A stretch of 38,782 nt of DNA from Saprospiraceae bacterium (GTDB lineage: Bacteria > Bacteroidota > Bacteroidia > Chitinophagales > Saprospiraceae). The notes below the pieces were generated by a model that saw nothing but the letters and a program-made list of their open reading frames with translations, had not been told where the DNA came from and ran no database searches. The position numbers were made by a program, and so were the translations under genes. Where the stretch lies: assembly GCA_020629315.1 (NCBI GenBank), contig JAHDDO010000021.1, positions 17,808-56,589 on the forward strand, written 5' to 3'. Positions 1 to 9,300 of this stretch are shown here, piece after piece (position 1 is the first letter of the stretch; every line of letters begins with the position of its first letter).

Positions 1-749
1 CAGATTGTGATGATTCGGATCCAGCGGTTTATCCCGGCGCTGAAGAACTCTGTAACAACATAGACGACAACTGTGATGGACAGATTGATGAAGGGGTTGG
101 TCCAATGGCATTCTTTGCTGATAACGACGGGGATGGTTTTGGAAACCCTGAGGATGCCATTACCGATTGCGAGCAACCCAATGGCTATGTTTCTAATGAT
201 GCAGATTGTGATGATTCGGATCCAGCGGTTTATCCCGGCGCTGAAGAACTCTGTAATAACAAAGACGATAACTGTGATGGACAGATTGATGAAGGATTAG
301 CGACAGACAGTTATTATTTAGATAATGACGGGGATGGTTTTGGGAACGCTGAGATGAGCATTACGACTTGTGCACCCCCTAGTGGTTATGTGGCTAATAA
401 CGAAGATTGTGATGATTCCGATCCTACGATTAATCCTGATGCTTCTGAAATAGCTAACAATGGTATAGATGAAGATTGCGACGGAATGGATTTCGTATCA
501 TCTACTGAAAACTCCGTTGAAGAGTCGCTTCTGATCCACCCCAATCCTGCAATGGATAAGGTTTACATTATTTCAAACGCACCTGATGTGCAATTTGCCC
601 TCTTTAATTCGCAAGGGAAATCTATGCGAGCATATTCAGATGGTGGTGAACTTGATGTGTCCGATTATCCAGCAGGATTATATTTTATTGTAATCAGAAA
701 AGGATCTAATAAGCGAACTAGTATTCACAAATTAATCATAAGCCGATAA
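1..749 (+). CDS. MopE-type metal-binding repeat protein with T9SS type A sorting domain (3' part)
   Basis: The gene is cut by the left edge of the window; the frame is open from base 3 with no start codon that has to be used. The visible part holds two near-identical copies of a motif that starts DCDDSDPAVYPGAEE and ends DNCDGQIDEG, plus a third, degenerate copy (DCDDSDPTINPDASE). This pattern matches the MopE/thrombospondin-type-3-like acidic repeats (Cu-binding_MopE family), which are Asp/Asn-rich and thought to bind calcium or copper. Between motifs lies a spacer with DNDGDGFGN, a calcium-loop-like stretch. The last ~75 residues (from IHPNPAMDKVYI to HKLIISR) are a type A C-terminal sorting domain, so the product is very likely exported by T9SS and anchored on, or released from, the cell surface. 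The 3' end overlaps the convergent gene at 732-1091 by 18 bases. The function of the missing N-terminal part cannot be judged. Confidence 0.9.
   Translation, partial: DCDDSDPAVYPGAEELCNNIDDNCDGQIDEGVGPMAFFADNDGDGFGNPEDAITDCEQPNGYVSNDADCDDSDPAVYPGAEELCNNKDDNCDGQIDEGLATDSYYLDNDGDGFGNAEMSITTCAPPSGYVANNEDCDDSDPTINPDASEIANNGIDEDCDGMDFVSSTENSVEESLLIHPNPAMDKVYIISNAPDVQFALFNSQGKSMRAYSDGGELDVSDYPAGLYFIVIRKGSNKRTSIHKLIISR
3..487 (+). repeat. 201-bp tandem repeat coding for MopE-type motifs
   Basis: The metal-binding motif begins at bases 3, 204 and 405, an exact period of 201 bases (67 codons). Bases 3-95 and 204-296 differ at only 4 of 93 positions by my hand alignment, while the spacer halves (96-203 versus 297-404) are clearly diverged. 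The third unit is degenerate at the protein level. The array may extend further left, beyond the window. Confidence 0.9.
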
Positions 750-1091
750 GAATGGATCTAAGGTGTAACAGCTATTGACGTCTGTTTCTGCTCTTTGTTG
801 AATATCTTGAACGATTCGTTCATATTCTTCTTTTTTAGCCAAATTATCTTTAGGCTCAATACTGCATTGAATCCAGATATATCCAATAGATGCCTCTGCC
901 ATAGCTGTCCGATATTCTTGTTTAGTCATTCCTTGCCAAACGTTAATATCCACATTTGCAGGTACAGGAAAACTATCTTCCGAAATACTTTTAGCTGCTG
1001 AATTTCTCTTATTGATTTTCTTTGAAAAAATGGAGCGAACGGGATTAGAATAGCGTTGATCGTGGGTCTTTTTTTTGTTATTGGCTGACAT
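732..1091 (-). CDS. Small unrecognised protein (119 aa)
   Basis: I do not recognise a family. The product has a basic, Lys/Arg/Asn-rich first ~35 residues (MSANNKKKTHDQRY, then SKKINKRN), followed by a mixed region with YIWIQCSIEP and a likely helix rich in Glu, Lys and Gln (about residues 84-102). There is no signal peptide or membrane segment, so a cytoplasmic protein is expected; the basic N-terminus could touch nucleic acid, but that is only a guess. The start is supported by a TATATTTG promoter box ending 4 bases upstream. It lies 50 bases downstream of the esterase gene on the same strand and overlaps the convergent upstream gene by 18 bases. It could be a spurious reading frame, but its length, promoter box and plausible composition favour a real gene. 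Confidence 0.6.
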   Translation of the reverse strand: MSANNKKKTHDQRYSNPVRSIFSKKINKRNSAAKSISEDSFPVPANVDINVWQGMTKQEYRTAMAEASIGYIWIQCSIEPKDNLAKKEEYERIVQDIQQRAETDVNSCYTLDPFLSAYD

Positions 1092-1095
1092 AAAA

Positions 1096-1103
1096 CAAAT
1101 ATA
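1096..1103 (-). promoter_or_regulatory. Bacteroidota -7 promoter box TATATTTG
   Basis: On the minus strand TATATTTG fits the Bacteroidota -7 consensus TAnnTTTG exactly and ends 4 bases before the ATG at 1091. The transcript would begin at or next to the start codon. I see no convincing TTTG-type -33 element at the usual distance. Confidence 0.45.
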
Positions 1104-1141
1104 AATTTTTTATAATATGTTTTATGCATTTGATGTCTCTT

Positions 1142-2098
1142 CTATTCTTTTTTATTGGCAAGAACAAAGCTTACAATTTGATCCTGAACCTTTGCTTTTT
1201 GATCTTCCGTAATCCCCCTAAAGGCATGATCTACGCCATCTAATTCCAAATATTCATAAGAAATACCCTTTTGGTCCAATGTCTTCATTAAGAATGAGGA
1301 TTGGTTTACTGGAACAACCTGATCTTCATTTCCGTGAATTAATAAATTAGGTATCCTAATGGAAGAATTCAAAATAGATACTGGTGAAAACAGGCTGGCT
1401 AGACTTCTTGCTTTACTGGTATCTTGTTTGGGATTGAAGCCAAATAAGTATCCGGCCAAATCAAAATCCCCTACTAAACATGATGGTAAACTAGCCACTC
1501 GGGCATTTATGCTGTCTATTAAAGGCTGTTGGTCTAGATACAATTGATATAAAGAGCTAGGTCCGTATACATCTATCAGATAATTCACCGGGAATTTCTC
1601 AGTAAATGTAGAGTCATAGGCCACCATCATAGCAATGTGCGCGCCAGCGGACTCCCCTAGCAATCCAATATTTGAAGCATCTAATCCTTTTTCTTCCGCA
1701 TGAGCATAGACCCATTCCAAGGCTTTCTTAGCATCTTGTATACAATCTGGAAATGGCGACGCATTATTTTTTCCTAGTGTGTAATCTGGAGCTACAATAG
1801 CGTATCCTTTTTCTCTGAGGGCATTGAAAGATTCATGAAAACGATCATTATTCACAGATATCTTAGATCCTACCACCCATGCTCCTCCATGTATATACAT
1901 GAGCACTGGATGCTTTTCGTATACCTGGGTTGTAGGGTAATATAGATCTAATTCAAGCTCATTATAAAAGCTATGATGTTCATGTTCACCATGAAGCACA
2001 GGTGCATCTGTAGATATCAATCGATATAAAAACAGTCCTCCTACGAGTAGGGCTACCCCAATAATGATAAATAGAAGTACTTTAATAAATCGCCCCAT
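1142..2098 (-). CDS. Membrane-anchored alpha/beta-hydrolase, esterase/lipase-like
   Basis: A 318-residue carboxylesterase-like alpha/beta-hydrolase of the BD-FAE/HSL-related type. Residues ~5-27 form a hydrophobic helix next to Arg3/Lys6, so it is probably a signal anchor holding the enzyme on the periplasmic side of the inner membrane. The oxyanion-hole motif HGGAW is at 70-74, the nucleophile elbow GESAG at 148-152 (Ser150), the acid is probably Asp259 (HGNEDQVVP) and the base His291 (DHAF). These form a complete catalytic triad. Substrate is unknown; such enzymes cleave short-chain esters, including acetyl or feruloyl groups on polysaccharides. The start lies 3 bases after the stop codon of the SGNH-like gene upstream, so the two are almost certainly co-transcribed, which suggests a common substrate (inference). 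Confidence 0.88.
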   Translation of the reverse strand: MGRFIKVLLFIIIGVALLVGGLFLYRLISTDAPVLHGEHEHHSFYNELELDLYYPTTQVYEKHPVLMYIHGGAWVVGSKISVNNDRFHESFNALREKGYAIVAPDYTLGKNNASPFPDCIQDAKKALEWVYAHAEEKGLDASNIGLLGESAGAHIAMMVAYDSTFTEKFPVNYLIDVYGPSSLYQLYLDQQPLIDSINARVASLPSCLVGDFDLAGYLFGFNPKQDTSKARSLASLFSPVSILNSSIRIPNLLIHGNEDQVVPVNQSSFLMKTLDQKGISYEYLELDGVDHAFRGITEDQKAKVQDQIVSFVLANKKE

Positions 2099-2101
2099 GG
2101 A

Positions 2102-3292
2102 TTATTGTTTTACCCACTTTGCTGTCCAAATATTGCCTTCGTAATCTCTTAATTGAAGTCTGTATATACCACTCGCCAAGGTAGACACATCTATGGATTT
2201 CTTACCGTTTATTAGTGGACTTTGATCTACCGGTTGACCTAAAGTATTATAAATAAAAAGCATCCCGTTTGCTTTCCCTGCCGAAACATGTACTTCTGTA
2301 AGTGCAGGATTAGGGAACACATCTAATTCGTATTGAGACGGTACATCTTGAATGGATACTACATCATCATAATACACCCTACTGACATCATTTTCAAAAT
2401 TGAAAACGGCAAGCTCTTCTTTTATGAGTTTGATAATGTCATCCATATTATTTTGAATCGAAGGATGAATTAAATTTAAATCCAGACCATCCACTACAGG
2501 ATCTTCATTAGTAAAGGCTCTATAGCAGATCAATGCAGAGAGAAAGTAAATATTTGGTTTACCATGGGGTGCATCATCTTCGTACAAATCTCCGGGATTG
2601 ATTTCGCCTGTCAATATCTCTTCATAGATTCGACTTATAAGAGGTCCTACAGGAATCATTTTAGGATTTGTGTTTTCAAAAGACTCGACCACAAGGTCTT
2701 GGTACGCTAACCACCAATTATGAAAGTCACCTTCTGTGTACGCATAGTAATTGGACAATTGTTCTTCACTGGGTGGAAAGTCACCGGATAAATAAGGCGC
2801 CATATCGGGCCAATTTTCATAAATGTAAATACGCATATCGGGATTTTGCTCTGAAAGCCAATCCACAATGTCTATGGTTGCAGAAACGGGTGAAATACCA
2901 GGATCAGTAGGATACTCCTCATCGGGGCCTTGCCATTGAGCAAAGTTTGCTGCTGTGATCATACTATGCGAAATGTTTGCTTCAGCAAATGATTCTACAT
3001 CCGACTCCCACACTCCGGGCACTATATCATAACCCCACTGAGAAAAAGGAGGAAGATCTGCATGCTGAGGTAGGAATCCATACTGGCCACCTGCTGCAAA
3101 ATCCAAATTAACATTGGCATACAAAAGATATAACCAATGAGGTACAGTAGTCTCATCTGATGGCGTAGCTTCTAATGGAGGTCTATGATCAATTAAACTA
3201 TGACCAAAAACAAATAAACGTGTTTCCTGAGCTGTTACATGTACTGATAAGCTAAGGCAGGAAAGAAGAGAGAATAATGCAACTACTTTCAT
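2102..3292 (-). CDS. Secreted SGNH/GDSL-like hydrolase with T9SS type A sorting domain
   Basis: A 396-residue exported protein. A signal peptide is seen at residues 1-21 (cleavage likely VTA|QE). The mature start has FGHSLIDH, which looks like block I of SGNH hydrolases (nucleophile Ser32 in GHS), and DDAPH at 239-243 followed by a Tyr/Leu-rich helix looks like the DxxH block V (Asp240, His243). The middle (WPDM, FHNWWLAYQ) is rich in aromatic residues. Residues ~323-396 (DVFPNPALTEVHV to TAKWVKQ) form a type A T9SS sorting domain, so the enzyme is probably surface-exposed or released. Esterase or deacetylase activity is inferred from the catalytic blocks only; the Gly and Asn blocks are less clear to me. 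It is the first gene of a two-gene unit with the membrane esterase downstream. Confidence 0.8.
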   Translation of the reverse strand: MKVVALFSLLSCLSLSVHVTAQETRLFVFGHSLIDHRPPLEATPSDETTVPHWLYLLYANVNLDFAAGGQYGFLPQHADLPPFSQWGYDIVPGVWESDVESFAEANISHSMITAANFAQWQGPDEEYPTDPGISPVSATIDIVDWLSEQNPDMRIYIYENWPDMAPYLSGDFPPSEEQLSNYYAYTEGDFHNWWLAYQDLVVESFENTNPKMIPVGPLISRIYEEILTGEINPGDLYEDDAPHGKPNIYFLSALICYRAFTNEDPVVDGLDLNLIHPSIQNNMDDIIKLIKEELAVFNFENDVSRVYYDDVVSIQDVPSQYELDVFPNPALTEVHVSAGKANGMLFIYNTLGQPVDQSPLINGKKSIDVSTLASGIYRLQLRDYEGNIWTAKWVKQ

Positions 3293-3394
3293 ATTAAAAT
3301 TGAATATATCATATAAATTTTGATAAAATTAGACCCCTAAGCAACGTTTGGTGAAAATAATGACTATGTAAGGTATAAAGCAAAACAAATCATT

Positions 3395-6300
3395 ATGCTA
3401 AGATCAATAATCCTGTTCCTTCTCTTCAGCTCAAGCACACAGCTATTTGGGCAATTCACCGGTGAAGTGGATGTATGTAGAGATGATTGTCAAACCTATC
3501 AATATGATGACGGCTCAGGACATAACTTCTTTTGGCAAGTAGACAGCGGAATTGCCAACACAAATGAAGGCAACGAAATTACTATATGCTGGGACGAAAC
3601 TGGCACCTTTACTATTTCCATTTTAGACCCTATCGTGGATCTTAACAACCCTATTCATCAAGAACAAGTCAAGGTACAAGATCTGCCAAGAGCGTTAATT
3701 ATCCCAGCTACTGTTCCCAATTGTATCGAAGTGGATTCTACACAGGAAGATGGAAATGATATTCCAGTTCCCAATTGTATATCTGCTTGTAAAGGAAGCA
3801 CCCTGCGATACTTTCACCCAAATTCCACTGACGTTAATTATGAATGGCTTGTAAACAATGTAAAGAACAGTAACACTGACCCGACAGGCATCGAAGTAGA
3901 ATGGGCCGATCAAGGTCAAGGCTTGCTTTTTCTTAGAGCCACCAGCGATGAAGGCTGTGTGGACAGCTCGCAAGTGTGTGTTGAATTTCTTGAAAACCCC
4001 AATAGTAGTATTGGTTTGCGACTAGGTCAAGATCCTAATGCGCTTTGCCTTAACCAAACTTTGTACCTAGAAGCTTTCAGTGATCATGGCATTCGATATG
4101 AATGGTTGACATCCGATGGTCAAGCTGCCGAAGGCGATGTAGCCGAATTTAGCTTTTCAAGTCCTGGTTTACACACGCTATATTTAATTAGTGAGACTGA
4201 ATGTGCCTGTCAGGATACCAGTGCCTTGCTCATTGATGTACAAGCTCTGCAAGGCCCAACTATTACTTGTCTAGGCCCTGTTTGCAGTGGTGAAGAAGCG
4301 ACATATTATGCTTTGGAAACCTGTGATACTTATAATTGGCAGATCTCATCTGAAGGGGTCATTTTAGAAGGCGGTGGCGCATCTGATAATTATGTTACGG
4401 TCCAATGGCAATCTGGACAAGAAGGAACGATTAGTCTAGATGTGAGTAATTGTAATGAAATAATTTGTCCAACGCCAACTATTGTTCCCATTGGAATTAT
4501 ACCAAGTACCGTTTTAATTGATGGACCAACCGAAGATTGCAGAACAGGAGCCGCTTCATTTAGTGTGCCTTTGTATGAAGGTGCTAGTTATCAATGGAAT
4601 CTTGTAGGTAATGGATGGATCATAGATGGGTATGGGACTAACGCCATAGATGTACTATGGGATGAAGTACCCTGGAGCCCTGATACGGCTCGAATTGAAG
4701 TAATTATCACACATTGTTACTTGGAATGCGAATCATCAGGTTTAATCGATGTAGACCTAAAACGCGAATTTGTTGTCGGTGGAAATTTCAGAGAATGTGA
4801 AGGAAACAGCAGTGGCTTTTGGGCCTCTGATGGTTGGAATACAAGTTTGGCTGAGTGGTATGTCATTTCACCTGATGGAACAGAAAGTTTAGTGGCTTCA
4901 GGTGTATCAAATATGAATACAGTACTCAATGATGGTCCCGGAAATTATGTTATAAAAGCGATTGACAATACAGGTAACTACTGTAACTCAGAAGCTACTT
5001 TACAAGTGGAAGTCATTGCTTTGCCAGATCCCGTTTTGGAAATTGAAGGCCCTCAACTTGTTTGTCAAGGACAACTATCTACCTATTATACAGAACCCGT
5101 AAATCTGCCTTTACAGCTAGAATGGACTATTTCTGATGGTGGTGCCAATCATAGTTACATTGGATATGAAATTAGTCACTTATGGACGTCAACGGGACCA
5201 TATTCTATAGAAGTGGTGACTAATGATATTGAAAACTATTGTAATTCCTCTGCTACATTTATGGTCGAGCCACTTTCTACGGGTGTCATTGAAGGCAGTG
5301 AAACTAGTTGTATTGATGCCATAGATACCTTTTCGATTGAAGGTCCAGCATGGCTAATAGACGAGTGGTTTATTACACCGGCAAATGCTGGGACTATTCA
5401 AGATTTTGGCGATGGTAGCATCGCCGTCCACTGGCATGAAGATGGATTGCATAGTGTCACGGCCCAAGTATGTGGTAGCCATTTAAAAATTGATGTAGAT
5501 ATTATAAGTAACGACCTTAGTTTAGGGTCTTTGGATGATGGTATTTGTCCAGGGGATACGAAAACCATTTCCATTCCTCCTATCCCAGATACTGATATTT
5601 CTGTCTACAATGAAGATGACCTTCTGGTAAGTAGTAGCTTCACTTTCGATGTAGGGCCCGGCTTTTATTATATAGAGTTAATTAATGCTAATGGTTGTAA
5701 AGCCATTGAAACCTTTTATATAGAAGCCTATCCTGAACCCATAGTAAATATATCGTCTGATGAATGGGGAGAGCTCTGTGATCCTGATGGCCTTGTCGTT
5801 ATTGAAGCCTATGTAAGCAATGGCGGTAATGATTATCAATGGTTCAAAGATGGTGCACCCATAGGCTTCAATAATGTACGATTAATGGGTGCTGGTCCCG
5901 GCACCTATCAAGTCCTAGTTACTAATAGCTTTGGATGCCAGGCATACTCACCACCTGTGGTGGCACAATGCCAAGAAAGTCAATGTGAATGTCGACCCGA
6001 TGGAGGCACCTATTTTACATATACCCAAGGATCATGTTGTAACGAATACAGCTTTACTAACCAATCCTTTTCCTATGTACCTGGATCGTTAAGTTATGAC
6101 TTTGGAGATCCACAAAGTGGTGCAGCAAATTATACGCAGGATGAAAATCCAACTCATATATTTTCACACCCGGGTCACTTTGTAGTTTCCTTGAGTGGCA
6201 CAGTGCCTCATGCAACCCAACCGGGTCAATTTTGTGGCGCTAGATATGTGGATTTCATTACGGTTCCAGCTTCTGCTGATTTTGAGTACGACATAGCTTG

Positions 6301-9300
6301 TACGAATGAAGGCATGCAGTTTACTGAATTATGTAACTATTTATATGAGTATACTATTACAGATTACAACTGGAACTTTGGAGATCCTGCTTCAGGAACG
6401 GCTAACACAAGTAATGATCAAAATCCAATTCATAACTATACCACACCGGGCATCTATGATGTAGAATTAATCATTACCGTAGACGCTGGTTGTCAAGCAA
6501 AAATCACAAAACAAGTAGAGGTTCAAGAAGCGCCAAATTTACTAATAGAATTACCAGCGTCTGCTTGTATTGAAGAAGGGCTTGGTTTCAGTGTATTAGG
6601 CGATGACCTTTTGCAAGTGGATTGGGATTTTGGTGATCCTTCAAGCGGTTCCGCTAATAACTCACAAAACCCTACTCCTATTCATGCGTTTGATGCATCA
6701 GGTAATTATACTATTAGTGTAACGGGAAAAAACAAATATGGATGCACAGCCAGTACAATGGTTTCTTTGGATGTAAATGATCAAAGTTTAACGGGGGACA
6801 TTGGACTAGACAAAAATCTACCTATATGTTATGGAGATAGTGTGCAATTAACCGCTCCAACAGGAGGTATTGCTTATTTCTGGTCTACAGGTGAGACAAC
6901 ACCAAGTATTACTGTAAAGGAGACCGGACTCTATCATGTAACCGTAAATAGCGCAGACAATTGTGATTACCAACCGGACCCAATAGTGGTCACGGTAGAC
7001 AAACCCATTGATCCCATCATAGTAGGATTAGAAGAGGTTGAAGGTACGTATTACAATGAAGAGCATTATGGTAGTATGAGACTTTGCCAAGGCAAGCGAT
7101 TTGCTATGCGCACAAACTATATCTGGGGTGCTACTTACGAGTGGAGTATCACCACGGCCGATAGCTATTATTTGTCATATAATAACTTCTCTTCTTTAAC
7201 GCCTGGCGTATATCAAATTACTGTAAAAGTTAATGATCCTGGATCTGGATGTATCATTGAATCCAGTCCATTTGAGCTAGAGATTTATCCGCTACCTGAT
7301 GCCATATCTATAGCATCAGATAACCCAGATCAATGTGATGGAGAAGTACATACGATTACTGTCCAAAATGTTTTACCTGGTGTGAGATATTTTTGGAATA
7401 CCGGAGAAGAAGGAACGAGTATAACGACTAGCACACCGGGTAGCTATTACGTGACGGGTATTAATGAATTTGGCTGCCGCCGAAATAGCAATTGGTTTTC
7501 CATCTATGAGAAACCATCAACCGATGGCTTCCTGACAGGTTGTAAAGAAGTTTGTTTCCCAGATACTTTATGTGTAAGTGCAACAGCTGGCGTATCAGAA
7601 GTTTCTTGGGTAAAAGACGGTATTGTTACAGGAATAGTGGGTTATCAATTTATAGCCACGGATCCGGGTGATTACCAAGTAATACTTACTAACTGGTATG
7701 GGTGCAAAGACACCACTGATATTTTAAACCTAAGTGCTAAATCAGCAGACCAATCCATTAGAGGGATGGTATTTATGGATGAAAATCAAGATGGCATGTT
7801 TGACCCAGGAGATACGCCATTAACAGGGGTGCCCGTTCATGTAATGCAAGGGAATACCTCTTTAGAAATGATAATGACTAGTGGTTCAGGTGAATATATA
7901 TTTGATCCTGCCCCAAGCTCAACTGGAGATATTCAAATAGATACGACGGGATTAGGGCTACGAACAAACTCCCCTATTCGTCAAAGTTTTTCTATGCAAA
8001 ACTGTATTGAGGACACTGAGCTACATTTTCCTTTAATCGATAAATGTCAAACAGTTAGTGAATCCTTGACCCAATTGTTTTCATGTCCAGGTGAATGGGT
8101 TTCGTTCCAAGGTCAAGACTACTTACCGGGTGATATAGATTCCATTCCATTAGCTACGATCGACGGGTGTGACTCGTTAATACGAATTGAAGTATTGCCT
8201 TATGAACTACCGGAGGCCACACTTGCTGTCACTCAAGCTTGTCAATCAGCCATGAATGGCAGCTTAGATATCACTTCTCCCAACATGTCTGGAATTATGT
8301 ATTCTTTGGATGGGGGTGTATTTATGGCTAATACATCGTATAGTAATCTTTCATTAGGGACGCATAGTTTAGTTCTTCTTTCACCCGATGGTTGTGAGAC
8401 TCTATATAATTTTGACATCCTTGCCGTTCCTGAGCCTGTCTTTTCTGTAAACACCATAAATAGCTGCTTTGCGATGGATAATGGCAGTATTGAAATCATT
8501 ACTAGCGAATTGGGTCTTTCTTTTTCCATTAACGGAAGTGGTATGTGGAGCACCAATCTTACATACGATAATTTAGATGAAGGTCAACATACATTATTTT
8601 GTTTAGACAGCTATGGTTGCGAATACCAGACCCCATTTTTCATCAATGAATATCCAGATATCTCAGTAGATATTGACATCACTTCTTCATGTACGGATCA
8701 GGATAATGGAACACTCAGTATTTCTAATTTGAGTTCGCCTACTCTTATCTTTGCTGTAGATCAAAATGTAACTTTTCTACCTGCCATATTTTGGGATAAT
8801 ATAGGGGTTGGAACACATACACTATTTATCAAAGATGAATATGGATGTGAGATAAGCATGCCTTTTGTAATTGATGAAATCCCAGTACCTACTGTAGATA
8901 TTTTAACTGAAGCAAGTTGTTTGGATCTAGCTAATGGAGCTATATCAATTCAAACTTCGGATGCTGGTCTCATGTATTCATTAGACGGAATAAATTATGA
9001 TCCGACTCCTTCCTTTACAGACTTAGCGATCGGCGCACACACATTATATGTTCAGTATGATATGTGTGAAATGACTTTGCCATTCTTAATCGATGAAATA
9101 CCAGCGGTAGTCATTGATATTTCAACAGAAGCCAGTTGTGAGGGCATTGATAATGGCACCCTATTAATCGACCCTGCAGGGAACAATGGGCTTCAATTTT
9201 CATTGGATGGACTGAATTACTCGAATAATAATACTTTCGATAACTTACCCATTGGAACGCATACCCTATATATTTTAACGGCCGATGGATGCAATCAAGA

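Noticed and set aside
926-1129. A 67-residue frame on the minus strand overlapping the small protein gene
   Set aside because: It is a shifted-frame shadow of 732-1091, starts upstream of the promoter box, and has no motif.
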